64,000 nucleotides of DNA. It comes from Blautia wexlerae. GTDB lineage: Bacteria > Bacillota > Clostridia > Lachnospirales > Lachnospiraceae. Each line of letters starts with the position of its first letter. Positions within the stretch are counted from its first letter, which is position 1. The notes beneath the pieces are model-generated. The model had not been told where the DNA came from. It made no database searches and saw nothing but the letters and a program-made list of their open reading frames with translations. The stretch is from NCBI RefSeq assembly GCF_013300825.1, contig NZ_JAAIMY010000001.1:296605-360604 (forward strand), in the 5' to 3' direction. Positions 1 to 8,182 of the stretch are shown here, piece by piece. The translations under genes were made by a program, and so were the position numbers.

Positions 1-545
1 GTATTTCTTTTGGGATGCCGGTGATAAAATCTATCCGAAAGGAATCAAAGATGTTTTTTGATGTACATCTTATGGTTACAGAGCCTGAGAGATATATCAG
101 AGATTTTGTGGAATGTGGAGCTGATTCTATTACAGTACATGCGGAAGCGTGTGAAGATCTTGAAAGAACGATCGAGCAGATTCGTGAGGCAGGTGTGAAA
201 GTGGGGATTTCAATCAAACCGGCAACACCTGTTAATGATATCAGCCATATGCTCAGGGATGTGGATATGGTGCTGATCATGACTGTACAGCCCGGATTTG
301 GCGGTCAGAAGTATATGGAGGAATGTACAGAGAAGATCAGGGAAGTACGTGAACTGATCGATGCCGAAGATCTGGATGTTGATGTTCAGGTTGATGGCGG
401 AATCAATGATGAGACAATGGAAACAGTACTCACAGCAGGGGCAAATCTGCTGGTAGCAGGTTCTTATGTATTCAGAGGCGATCTGGAGAAAAATGTAAAA
501 CATGCCAGAAGACGAATGGATGAGATCATAAGAAGGATTGACTGA
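1..545 (+). CDS. rpe: Ribulose-phosphate 3-epimerase, 5' end cut by window edge
   Basis: Interconverts ribulose 5-phosphate and xylulose 5-phosphate in the pentose phosphate pathway; cytosolic TIM barrel. The reading frame is open from the first base (frame starting at base 3, I-S-F-G-M-P-V-I-K), so the N-terminal third or so is missing. Visible family motifs are DVHLMV near the start, the VQPGFGGQ phosphate-binding loop and VDGGIN near the C terminus, which carry metal and phosphate ligands. The ATG at 15 is internal, not the real start. It ends a few bases before thiN, and rpe-thiN is a common clostridial pair, usually preceded by rsgA. Identification is secure; only the missing start is uncertain. 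Confidence 0.95.
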   Translation, partial: ISFGMPVIKSIRKESKMFFDVHLMVTEPERYIRDFVECGADSITVHAEACEDLERTIEQIREAGVKVGISIKPATPVNDISHMLRDVDMVLIMTVQPGFGGQKYMEECTEKIREVRELIDAEDLDVDVQVDGGINDETMETVLTAGANLLVAGSYVFRGDLEKNVKHARRRMDEIIRRID

Positions 546-549
546 GGAC

Positions 550-1296
550 ATGACAGATACAATAATTGTAAGCGGGGGCGATATCCAGAGTGATTTTGCC
601 CTCGATTTTTTGGAAAAGAAGATCAAAGAAAATGAAAAAATATGTCTGATTGCAGCGGACAGAGGACTGGAGTTTTTTCTGGAACATCAGCTCCTGCCGG
701 ATGTGGCGATAGGAGATTTTGACAGCCTTTCAGAAGAAGGAAGAGGTTTTCTTGAAATTCATGAGAAGGGAAGCGGAAATGGAGAAATCCCTTATGGCGG
801 GATGATGGGTTGGAAGGTGCAGAAGAGTTTCAGAGATGAAGCAAAAGAGATAACAGTTATTCGTTTGAGACCGGAAAAAGATGATTCAGATACACAGTCT
901 GCCATGAATTATGCGATTCAAAATGGTGCGAAGAAGATTATGGTCCTTGGAGTGACCGGAAACAGAGTGGATCATCTGATGGCCAATTTCGGTCTTCTGG
1001 TTCTGGCAAAGAAACAGGAAACGGAAGTAATACTGGCAGATCAGTATAATTATATGAAACTTGTTTCAGATGGAGAAATCATAAAAAAGTCAGAACAGTT
1101 TGGAAAATATGTATCATTTTTTCCACTTGGAGGAGATGTGACAGGACTGACACTGGAGGGATTTAAATATTCTCTTGATAATTATCATCTGACAACAGCA
1201 GACAGCGGACTGACGGTAAGTAATGAGATTGTCAGTGAAAAGGCAAAAGTCACTTATCGATCAGGAACGCTGCTTATGATCATGGCACAGGATTAA
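550..1296 (+). CDS. thiN: Thiamine pyrophosphokinase
   Basis: Transfers pyrophosphate from ATP to thiamine, giving thiamine diphosphate. Family motifs are present in order: AADRG, GDFDSL, KDDSDT and the GVTGNRVDH block that binds substrate and metal. About 30 residues are inserted between GDFDSL and KDDSDT, making this protein (248 aa) longer than the usual 210-220 aa. The start is uncertain: an ATG at 550 follows GAGGA with only a 1-nt gap, and a TTG at 538 overlaps the rpe stop; neither has ideal spacing, and I prefer the ATG. Probably cotranscribed with rpe by coupling. Confidence 0.9.
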   Translation: MTDTIIVSGGDIQSDFALDFLEKKIKENEKICLIAADRGLEFFLEHQLLPDVAIGDFDSLSEEGRGFLEIHEKGSGNGEIPYGGMMGWKVQKSFRDEAKEITVIRLRPEKDDSDTQSAMNYAIQNGAKKIMVLGVTGNRVDHLMANFGLLVLAKKQETEVILADQYNYMKLVSDGEIIKKSEQFGKYVSFFPLGGDVTGLTLEGFKYSLDNYHLTTADSGLTVSNEIVSEKAKVTYRSGTLLMIMAQD

Positions 1297-1387
1297 CAGC
1301 CATAGCAGTTCTGCCAAATGCATTTTAACGGGAATTATTATCAGATTATCATCCATTTCATGCCGGGTGACCGTAGTAATGCCGTAC

Positions 1388-1416
1388 TTGCACATAGTAA
1401 GTGGTTATGCTAAAAT
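1388..1416 (+). promoter_or_regulatory. Sigma-A-type promoter for ychF
   Basis: TTGCAC at 1388-1393 and TAAAAT at 1411-1416 are separated by exactly 17 bp, about 70 bp before ychF. The 1297-1485 gap holds nothing else recognisable. Confidence 0.6.
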
Positions 1417-1485
1417 AATGAAAGCGCAATAGAAACATTTGAAAATACTGTAAGATTAATACATTTAAAGGAGATATTTAGAGAT

Positions 1486-2583
1486 ATGAAATTAGGAATC
1501 GTCGGATTGCCGAACGTTGGAAAAAGTACATTATTTAATTCACTGACAAAAGCAGGAGCAGAATCAGCAAACTATCCATTCTGTACCATTGATCCGAATG
1601 TGGGCGTTGTTACAGTTCCGGATGAGAGACTGAAGCTTCTTGGGGATTTTTATCATTCAAAGAAAGTGACACCTGCTGTGATCGAGTTCGTGGATATTGC
1701 AGGACTTGTAAAGGGAGCATCCAAGGGAGAGGGACTTGGAAATCAGTTCCTTGCAAACATTCGTGAGGTAGATGCAATCGTTCATGTAGTGCGCTGCTTT
1801 GAGGATTCCAATGTGATCCATGTAGATGGAAGCATTGATCCGCTTCGTGATATTGAAACCATCAATCTGGAACTGATCTTCTCAGACCTTGAGATTCTTG
1901 AAAGAAGAATCGCCAAAGTTACAAAGACAGCACGTATGGATAAAGAGGCTGCCAAAGAACTTGATTTCCTTCAGAAGGTAAAAGCACATCTGGAAGATGG
2001 CGGGATGGCGATTACCCTGGAACTGGAAAACGAAGATGAAGAAGCATGGATGGCTACTTACAATCTGCTTACATGGAAACCTGTGATCTATGCTGCGAAC
2101 GTTGCAGAGGGAGATCTGGCTGATGATGGTGAGAGCAATGAACATGTACAGGCAGTACGTAAATATGCTGCAGAGCAGAACAGTGAGATTTTTGTGATCT
2201 GTGCAGAAATTGAAGAAGAGATTTCCGAACTGGATGATGATGAGAAAAAGATGTTCCTTGAGGATCTGGGACTGAAGGAGTCAGGACTTGAGAAGCTTGT
2301 AAAAGCAAGCTATCATCTGCTGGGACTGATGAGTTTCCTTACTGCCGGTGAAGATGAGACAAGAGCATGGACGATTAAAATCGGAACAAAGGCTCCGCAG
2401 GCGGCAGGTAAGATCCATACAGATTTTGAAAGAGGATTTATCAAAGCTGAGGTTGTAAATTACCAGGATCTTCTGGACTGTGGTTCTTACGCAGGTGCCA
2501 GAGAAAAAGGTCTTGTAAGAATGGAAGGTAAAGAATACGTTGTACAGGATGGAGATGTGATCTTGTTCCGCTTCAATGTATGA
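1486..2583 (+). CDS. ychF: Redox-regulated ATPase YchF (Obg family)
   Basis: Universal ribosome-associated P-loop ATPase of the OBG/TRAFAC class. The Walker A motif GLPNVGKST lies at residues 7-15 and the switch II region [10 protein letters not shown] near 70-79. The base-specificity motif is NVAE instead of the NKxD of GTPases, which is the known reason that YchF prefers ATP. A coiled-coil insert follows the G domain and a C-terminal TGS domain covers about residues 283-365. Length 365 aa is standard. It has its own promoter and AGGAG-like site, and lgt follows after 14 bp, so the two are probably cotranscribed. Confidence 0.97.
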   Translation: MKLGIVGLPNVGKSTLFNSLTKAGAESANYPFCTIDPNVGVVTVPDERLKLLGDFYHSKKVTPAVIEFVDIAGLVKGASKGEGLGNQFLANIREVDAIVHVVRCFEDSNVIHVDGSIDPLRDIETINLELIFSDLEILERRIAKVTKTARMDKEAAKELDFLQKVKAHLEDGGMAITLELENEDEEAWMATYNLLTWKPVIYAANVAEGDLADDGESNEHVQAVRKYAAEQNSEIFVICAEIEEEISELDDDEKKMFLEDLGLKESGLEKLVKASYHLLGLMSFLTAGEDETRAWTIKIGTKAPQAAGKIHTDFERGFIKAEVVNYQDLLDCGSYAGAREKGLVRMEGKEYVVQDGDVILFRFNV

Positions 2584-2597
2584 TAAACAGGTGATTT

Positions 2598-3560
2598 ATG
2601 GAAATGTCGATACGTTTTCCCGGACCCGGACTGGTCTTTGATTATGTGCCGCGCTCATTTATGATATTTGGGATGGAATTTACCATATATGGAGTGCTGA
2701 TCGCTGTGGGTGCTCTTCTTGGAATGGGACTTGTAACACTTGAAGCGAAACGAAATGGGGAAGACCAGAACAGGTATCTGGATATGATGCTTATTTCTCT
2801 GCTGTTTTCAGTGGTAGGTTCCAGATTGTTTTATGTGGCTTTTTCGTGGGGATTTTATAAAGAAAATCTGAATGCAATACTGGATTTTCGAAATGGCGGT
2901 TATGCTTTATACGGCGGGCTTCTGGCCGGATTCCTTGCGGCAGCAGTATTTTGCAGGATTACAAAAATGTCATTCTGGCAGAGTGCTGATATTGCATGTC
3001 CCGGAATACTTCTGGGGCAGGTTATAGGACGATGGGGTAACTTTTTTAACAGAGAATCCTTTGGAGAATATGCAAATCTTCCATGGGTCATGCAGATCCC
3101 TGTTTCTGTGGTGCGTTCAGGAGAGGTATCGGGAGCAATGAGAGATAATCTACTGACCATAAATGGGATTTCCTATATTCAGGTTCAGCCGGTTTTCCTC
3201 TATGAAAGTCTATGGTGCCTGTTACTATTGCTGCTGTTGATGGCTCTTCGCCGAAAGAAAAAATATGAAGGCGAACTGTTTATGATCTATCTGGCCGGTT
3301 ATGGATTTGGAAGATTTTTCTGTGAATGGATCAGAACAGATAAGCTTTACATTCCGGGAACAAAAGTGGGAATTTCAATGGTGATTTCCGCTGTACTGTT
3401 TGTTGTTTTTATGACGACTGTGATTGTACGTTGCGTGATGGTGCAGAAAAGAGCAGTTATACGCAGACAGAGAAGAAGAAAATTTCTGAGTGAGGAAGAG
3501 AAAAAAGAAATTACTGTAAATGTGGGAACTTCTCCCACAAATTCAGAAGAAGAGCAGTAA
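2598..3560 (+). CDS. lgt: Prolipoprotein diacylglyceryl transferase
   Basis: Membrane enzyme that transfers diacylglycerol from phosphatidylglycerol to the lipobox cysteine of prelipoproteins. The Lgt signature GRWGNFFNRESFG sits at about residues 144-156, with an upstream conserved GSRLFY stretch, and about seven hydrophobic membrane segments are visible. The 320-aa length includes a basic, then acidic cytoplasmic tail after the last segment. Start ATG follows AGGTGATTT. A strong terminator lies directly downstream, so ychF-lgt forms a closed unit. One likely client in this window is the XylF-like lipoprotein at 34.2 kb. Confidence 0.96.
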   Translation: MEMSIRFPGPGLVFDYVPRSFMIFGMEFTIYGVLIAVGALLGMGLVTLEAKRNGEDQNRYLDMMLISLLFSVVGSRLFYVAFSWGFYKENLNAILDFRNGGYALYGGLLAGFLAAAVFCRITKMSFWQSADIACPGILLGQVIGRWGNFFNRESFGEYANLPWVMQIPVSVVRSGEVSGAMRDNLLTINGISYIQVQPVFLYESLWCLLLLLLLMALRRKKKYEGELFMIYLAGYGFGRFFCEWIRTDKLYIPGTKVGISMVISAVLFVVFMTTVIVRCVMVQKRAVIRRQRRRKFLSEEEKKEITVNVGTSPTNSEEEQ

Positions 3561-3581
3561 AAAAACATACATCTGAAAGAT

Positions 3582-3616
3582 AAGTGGGTTGAAAGTGGAA
3601 TTTCAACCCACTTTTT
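3582..3616 (+). terminator. Intrinsic terminator after lgt
   Basis: A perfect 13-bp stem (3582-3594 with 3601-3613), 6-nt loop and T run to 3616. It separates the ychF-lgt unit from the dcw cluster. Confidence 0.9.
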
Positions 3617-3704
3617 GCGTATAAAAGCCCATTTTTTCTGTAAAAATAAGGTTGTTTCATAAATGTTAACAGAGTTCTAAATTTTAAAAATCTTTTTCTC
3701 CCCC

Positions 3705-3733
3705 TTGTTTTTTCAGCCTAAATAGTTTAGAAT
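3705..3733 (+). promoter_or_regulatory. dcw cluster promoter upstream of mraZ
   Basis: TTGTTT at 3705-3710, a 17-bp spacer and TAGAAT at 3728-3733. The predicted start near 3740 places the MraZ boxes just downstream of +1, where bound protein would block initiation. Confidence 0.65.
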
Positions 3734-3743
3734 AAGCACATAA

Positions 3744-3778
3744 GTGGTAGAAAGTGGTGAATAGTGGTGGTGAGTGGG
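3744..3778 (+). promoter_or_regulatory. MraZ operator: four GTGGK repeats at 10-bp period
   Basis: GTGGT, GTGGT, GTGGT and GTGGG begin at 3744, 3754, 3764 and 3774, exactly one helical turn apart. MraZ proteins are known to bind short G-rich direct repeats separated by 5 bp ahead of their own gene, so this is very likely the autoregulatory site. Confidence 0.85.
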
Positions 3779-3810
3779 GGAATAACGGTAGAATCCATTA
3801 CCACCTGAGA

Positions 3811-3835
3811 AATCTGAAGGGGAGATTCAGATTTT
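3811..3835 (+). promoter_or_regulatory. Hairpin in the mraZ leader
   Basis: An 8-bp perfect stem AATCTGAA/TTCAGATT (3811-3818 with 3826-3833) followed by a short TTTT. It lies between the MraZ boxes and the ribosome binding site and could act as a weak attenuator or mRNA stabiliser. Confidence 0.4.
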
Positions 3836-3854
3836 GCGAGAGTAGGTGAGTAAC

Positions 3855-4286
3855 ATGTTCATGGGAGAGTATAACCACACGATCGACGCGAAGGGGCGTC
3901 TGATCATTCCTTCTAAATTCAGAGAACTCTTAGGGGAAGAGTTCGTTCTGACAAAAGGGCTTGATGGTTGTCTTTACATTTATCCGATGGATGAATGGGA
4001 ATCCTTTGAAATGAAGCTCAGATCCTTACCACTTACAAATAAAAATGCCAGAACTTTTTCACGATTCTTTGTAGCCGGAGCAACTACATGTGAACTGGAC
4101 AGGCAGGGGCGAATTCTTGTGCCGCAGACGCTGCGCGAATTTGCCGGTCTGGAGAAAGATGTGGTTCTGACAGGTAATCTGAACAGAATTGAAGTTTGGA
4201 GCAAAGAAAAGTGGAGCGAGATCTGCAATTATGACGACATGGACAGTATTGCAGAGAGCATGCAGGACATGGGAATCACAATCTGA
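3855..4286 (+). CDS. mraZ: Transcriptional regulator MraZ
   Basis: AbrB-fold DNA-binding protein that controls the dcw cluster. It begins [16 protein letters not shown], the conserved first MraZ motif, and carries the second copy ([12 protein letters not shown]) around residue 80, giving the two-repeat architecture. I chose ATG 3855 because it gives the standard 143-aa protein and has GGTGAG at a proper distance; a GTG at 3846 in the same frame would add three residues. First gene of the operon, immediately after its presumed operator array. Confidence 0.95.
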   Translation: MFMGEYNHTIDAKGRLIIPSKFRELLGEEFVLTKGLDGCLYIYPMDEWESFEMKLRSLPLTNKNARTFSRFFVAGATTCELDRQGRILVPQTLREFAGLEKDVVLTGNLNRIEVWSKEKWSEICNYDDMDSIAESMQDMGITI

Positions 4287-4337
4287 CAGGTCTCATCCGA
4301 AGTATCTTGCAAAAGTAAATCCAGACAGGAGACGGAG

Positions 4338-5273
4338 ATGGAATTTAAACACAAATCTGTATTACTGGAAGAGACCATCGAAGGTCTGAATATCAGACCG
4401 GACGGAATCTACGTGGATGGCACTTTAGGAGGTGCAGGGCATGCCAGTGAGGTATGCAGGAAACTTTCTGCCAAGGGGAGATTTATTGGCATAGATCAAG
4501 ACCAGGATGCGATAATTGCTGCGAGTGAGAGGTTAGCCCCCTATAAACAGGCGACGATCATTCGCAGCAATTATTGTTACATGGTACAGGAACTGGCAGC
4601 AAGAGGCATCCATAAAGTAGATGGGATTCTCCTTGACCTTGGGGTATCTTCCTATCAGCTTGACAATGAAGAACGCGGTTTTACCTACAGAGTAGATGCA
4701 CCGCTCGATATGCGTATGGATCAGCGCCAGACGCAGACAGCCAGTGATATTGTCAATGGCTATGAAGAAAAAGAATTATACCGTATTATTCGTGATTACG
4801 GCGAAGATAAATTTGCAAAAAATATTGCAAAACATATTGTTGCAGCCAGACAGGTGAAACCGATCACTACCACCGGAGAACTGACAGAGATCATCAGGGA
4901 ATCTATTCCCATGAAGATGCAGGTGAAGTCAGGACATCCGGCAAAGAGAACATTTCAGGCAATCCGCATCGAGCTTAACAGAGAACTTGATGTGCTGAGA
5001 GATTCCCTGGACGGAATGATCGATATCCTTGATGACGGCGGAAGACTTTGCATTATCACTTTCCATTCTCTGGAGGACAGAATTGTTAAGACGATTTTCA
5101 GAAAAAATGAGAATCCATGTACCTGTCCTTCGGACTTTCCTGTATGTGTATGCGGGAAGAAATCAAAAGGAAAAGTGATCACAAGAAAGCCGATTCTTCC
5201 AGGGGAGACAGAGATGGAAGAGAATCCGCGCTCCAAGAGTGCAAAGCTTCGGATTTTTGAGAGAGTATTATAA
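4338..5273 (+). CDS. rsmH: 16S rRNA (cytosine-1402-N4)-methyltransferase
   Basis: S-adenosylmethionine-dependent methyltransferase (old name MraW) acting on C1402 of 16S rRNA. Motif I is [12 protein letters not shown] near residues 25-36, followed by [16 protein letters not shown] and the C-terminal [18 protein letters not shown] block. The 311-aa length is normal. It overlaps nothing and follows mraZ by about 50 bp, with AGGAGACGGAG just upstream of the ATG. Its place as second gene of the dcw cluster is the usual one. Confidence 0.97.
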   Translation: MEFKHKSVLLEETIEGLNIRPDGIYVDGTLGGAGHASEVCRKLSAKGRFIGIDQDQDAIIAASERLAPYKQATIIRSNYCYMVQELAARGIHKVDGILLDLGVSSYQLDNEERGFTYRVDAPLDMRMDQRQTQTASDIVNGYEEKELYRIIRDYGEDKFAKNIAKHIVAARQVKPITTTGELTEIIRESIPMKMQVKSGHPAKRTFQAIRIELNRELDVLRDSLDGMIDILDDGGRLCIITFHSLEDRIVKTIFRKNENPCTCPSDFPVCVCGKKSKGKVITRKPILPGETEMEENPRSKSAKLRIFERVL

Positions 5274-5288
5274 TTAGAGAGGCATGAA

Positions 5289-5867
5289 ATGGCGAAAACG
5301 ACCAGGAGTGAAACAGCAAGAAGAAGCAGGACCAATGCCAGAACTAACAGAGGAACGTATGTTGACGGAAATACGGTCAGACGTCTTGCAGAAGTTCCGG
5401 AGAGGACGAGACAGCCAGGAAGACAGAATCCGGGAAGACAGCAGACTAACCGAAACCGAAGAGTGCAGGCAAGTCCTGCACAGGTACCAAAGCAGAAACG
5501 TCAGGTAAGCCGGGAAGCACAGAAGAACCGACAGAAAGCAACTGCAATGAACTGGGGATTTGTGGCATTTCTGGCAGTTGTATGCGTGGCGATATTGTTC
5601 TGTTCCGTGAAATACCTTCGCTACAAGTCAGAAATTACTGCAAAGATGAGTACAGTTGCAACTCTTGAGGAGGAACTGGCAGATTTAAAAGAAGACAATG
5701 ATGCATATTACAGCCAGGTAACATCCAATGTAGATTTGAATAAGATCAAGCAGATCGCATTGGGGAGACTGGGTATGAAATATCCGTCAGATGATCAGAC
5801 AGTAACCTATTCTACATCCGGAAACAGCTATGTAAGACAGTATCAGGATATACCAGATTCAAAGTAG
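5289..5867 (+). CDS. ftsL: FtsL-like cell division protein
   Basis: Short bitopic divisome protein. The layout is a highly basic, Arg/Gln-rich cytoplasmic N terminus (about residues 1-85), one membrane helix (NWGFVAFLAVVCVAILF, about 87-105), then an extracytoplasmic coiled-coil with leucine heptads (about 112-145). This topology and the position between rsmH and the class B PBP identify it as FtsL, although FtsL sequences are too divergent to recognise by motif. At 192 aa it is longer than typical FtsL (about 110-120 aa) because of the long basic N terminus. It probably binds the FtsQ/DivIB protein encoded downstream. Confidence 0.75.
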   Translation: MAKTTRSETARRSRTNARTNRGTYVDGNTVRRLAEVPERTRQPGRQNPGRQQTNRNRRVQASPAQVPKQKRQVSREAQKNRQKATAMNWGFVAFLAVVCVAILFCSVKYLRYKSEITAKMSTVATLEEELADLKEDNDAYYSQVTSNVDLNKIKQIALGRLGMKYPSDDQTVTYSTSGNSYVRQYQDIPDSK

Positions 5868-5875
5868 GTGATTAG

Positions 5876-8116
5876 TTGAGCAATACAGGAAGAAAGAGTC
5901 GAAGAAGACCGCAGAGAAAAATAAATCACAGTATGAAAAAAAAGCTGGCAATGCTATTTGGAATAGTATTACTGGCTTTAGTAATATTAATACTGAGAAT
6001 TACTTATATTAATGCTACCAGCGGCAGCAAATATAAGAAGCAGGTATTAAGCCAGGCGCAACAGAAATATGAAAGCCAGGTATTGCCTGCCAAAAGAGGC
6101 GATATTTATGATAAAAATGGAAATATACTGGCTACCAGTAACAAGGTTTACAATGTAATACTGGACTGCAAAACAGTAAATTCGGATGAGGATTATGTGG
6201 AGCCGACAATCAGGGCATTAAATGAAGTGTTGGGAATTGATGAAGAAACAGTCCGTTCTCTTTTGTCAGATTCAAGAACCAGCCAGAGCCAGTATCAGAT
6301 ACTGATAAAACAACTGTCCATGGAAAAAAAGAAAGAATTTGATAAATATAAGGCAGAGGACGAAGATTCCGGACTGACGAAAGCCCAGGCAAAGGAACGG
6401 GCAAATATCAAAGGTGTCTGGTTTGAAGAGGATTATCTGAGAAGTTATCCATTTAATGAAACCGCATGTGATACGATTGGATTTGCTCTGGACAGAGATG
6501 TGGCAGACAGCGGACTGGAAGGGTATTATAACAGTACACTGACAGGTGTGGATGGAAGACAGTATGGTTATATTAATGACGATTCGGATGTAGAGCAGAC
6601 TATTATTGCTGCGGCAAATGGAAAAAGTATTCAGACCAGCATTGATATCGGCGCGCAGCAGATCGTGGAGAAATATGTAAATGGATTTACAGAGGCAATG
6701 GGTGCCAAGAATATAGGAGTCATTGTTGAGGATCCGTCTACGGGTGAGATTATTGCAATGGATGGCGGCGACCGCTATGATCTGAATAATCCCAGAGATT
6801 TATCAAATTTATATTCAGAAGATGAAATCAAAGCAATGAATGATGTGGAAACAGTAGAAGCCCTGAATGGTATGTGGAGTAATTTCTGTGTCACAGATGC
6901 CTATGAGCCGGGATCTGTTGTAAAGCCGATCGTTATGGCTTCAGCACTGGAGAAAGGTGCAATACAGGAAACGGATACATTTGTATGCGATGGTGCCCAG
7001 ACTTTCGGAGATACGATGATCAAGTGTGCGGTTTATCCAAGTGCGCATGGTACAGAGACACTGGGGGAAGTAATCGCAAACTCCTGTAATGATGCGATGA
7101 TGCAGATTGGTGCAAAGATGGGGGCAACACAGTTCATCAAGGCACAGAGTCTGTTTAATTTCGGAACAAGGACAGGAATCGACCTGCCGAATGAGGGCGC
7201 GGGTATTATTCATACGAAAGATTCCATGGGAGAAACAGAACTGGCATGTTCAGCTTTTGGACAGGGTTTCACCTGTACTATGATTCAGGAAATCAATGCA
7301 ATGAGTTCTGTTATCAATGGCGGATATTATTATCAGCCACATCTTGTGACAAAGATTCTGGACAGCAATGGCGGAACTGTAAAAACAATTTCCCCGATAC
7401 TTCTGAAACAGACGATTTCATCCAGAATTTCCAGTGATATCAGAAGTTACATGGCGTTGAGTGTACAGCAGGGTACCAGCCGTCATTCCAAGGTACAGGG
7501 TTACAGTTCTGGTGGTAAAACAGGTACAGCGGAGAAATATCCTCGAGGAAATGGAAAATATCTGGTTTCCTTTATCGGGTTCGCACCTGTAGATGATCCG
7601 GCTGTAGTGATCTATGTGGTTGTAGATGAACCGAATGTAGAGGATCAGGCAAACAGTACTTATCCACAGTATATTGCACAGGGAATCCTTTCTGAGCTTC
7701 TGCCTTATCTGAATGTAACGCCAGATGAATCTGATGATGGAACAGTACCGGAAACGGAACTGTGGGAAGGATTTAAGGGGCACTTAAAGAGTATTTCCAT
7801 ATCAGACAGTGAACTTGACAGCAATGGCAATCTGGTAGATGCGGATGGCAATCTGATTGACTGGGATGGAAACCGGATTGATGAAAACGGATATCTGCTG
7901 GATGCCAACGGAGATCACATACTGGATGAGGAGGGCAATTATAAGATGTCTACCAATCTGGTCAGTGCAGCAGGAAGTACGGATACAGATTCATCGGGAG
8001 ATGCGGTATCCAATCCGGATGCACCTGCGCCTCTGGAGGATGATGAAGCTGAGACAACTGAAGATAATAATGCAGAGACAGAGGGCATTACCAATGAGGA
8101 AGCCGGTCTGGAATAA
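5876..8116 (+). CDS. Class B penicillin-binding protein (PBP2B/FtsI-like transpeptidase)
   Basis: Septal peptidoglycan transpeptidase. One N-terminal membrane anchor (about residues 23-44), a pedestal domain, then the transpeptidase with the serine motif SVVK (S347-K350), SCN (403-405) and KTG (548-550). There is no PASTA domain. Instead the C terminus carries several 8-residue-like DxxGN repeats (DSNGN, DADGN, DWDGN, DENGY, DANGD, DEEGN) and a Glu/Ala/Thr-rich acidic tail. Start is TTG 5876 with AGGTGATT upstream; no ATG appears until codon 20, beyond the basic segment. It begins 8 bp after ftsL. Whether this or the next gene is the vegetative division PBP cannot be told from sequence alone. 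Confidence 0.9.
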   Translation: MSNTGRKSRRRPQRKINHSMKKKLAMLFGIVLLALVILILRITYINATSGSKYKKQVLSQAQQKYESQVLPAKRGDIYDKNGNILATSNKVYNVILDCKTVNSDEDYVEPTIRALNEVLGIDEETVRSLLSDSRTSQSQYQILIKQLSMEKKKEFDKYKAEDEDSGLTKAQAKERANIKGVWFEEDYLRSYPFNETACDTIGFALDRDVADSGLEGYYNSTLTGVDGRQYGYINDDSDVEQTIIAAANGKSIQTSIDIGAQQIVEKYVNGFTEAMGAKNIGVIVEDPSTGEIIAMDGGDRYDLNNPRDLSNLYSEDEIKAMNDVETVEALNGMWSNFCVTDAYEPGSVVKPIVMASALEKGAIQETDTFVCDGAQTFGDTMIKCAVYPSAHGTETLGEVIANSCNDAMMQIGAKMGATQFIKAQSLFNFGTRTGIDLPNEGAGIIHTKDSMGETELACSAFGQGFTCTMIQEINAMSSVINGGYYYQPHLVTKILDSNGGTVKTISPILLKQTISSRISSDIRSYMALSVQQGTSRHSKVQGYSSGGKTGTAEKYPRGNGKYLVSFIGFAPVDDPAVVIYVVVDEPNVEDQANSTYPQYIAQGILSELLPYLNVTPDESDDGTVPETELWEGFKGHLKSISISDSELDSNGNLVDADGNLIDWDGNRIDENGYLLDANGDHILDEEGNYKMSTNLVSAAGSTDTDSSGDAVSNPDAPAPLEDDEAETTEDNNAETEGITNEEAGLE

Positions 8117-8132
8117 GATGGTATAGTATAGT

Positions 8133-8182
8133 TCCGCAGAGGACAGTCATATATTGTTATGACGATCTCTGCGGAGTTTTTT
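8133..8182 (+). terminator. Terminator-like hairpin holding the SD of the next PBP gene
   Basis: The outer stem TCCGCAGAG/CTCTGCGGA (8133-8141 with 8167-8175) and inner stem GTCATA/TATGAC (8146-8151 with 8158-8163) are perfect, followed by TTTTTT (8177-8182). The GGAG at 8173-8176, the only ribosome binding site for the next gene, begins inside the 3' arm. It could attenuate both transcription and translation. Confidence 0.8.

Noticed and set aside
8159..8182. ATG 8159 as the start of the second PBP
   Set aside because: It lies in the stem of a terminator-like hairpin and has no ribosome site; ATG 8183 has GGAG at 6 nt.
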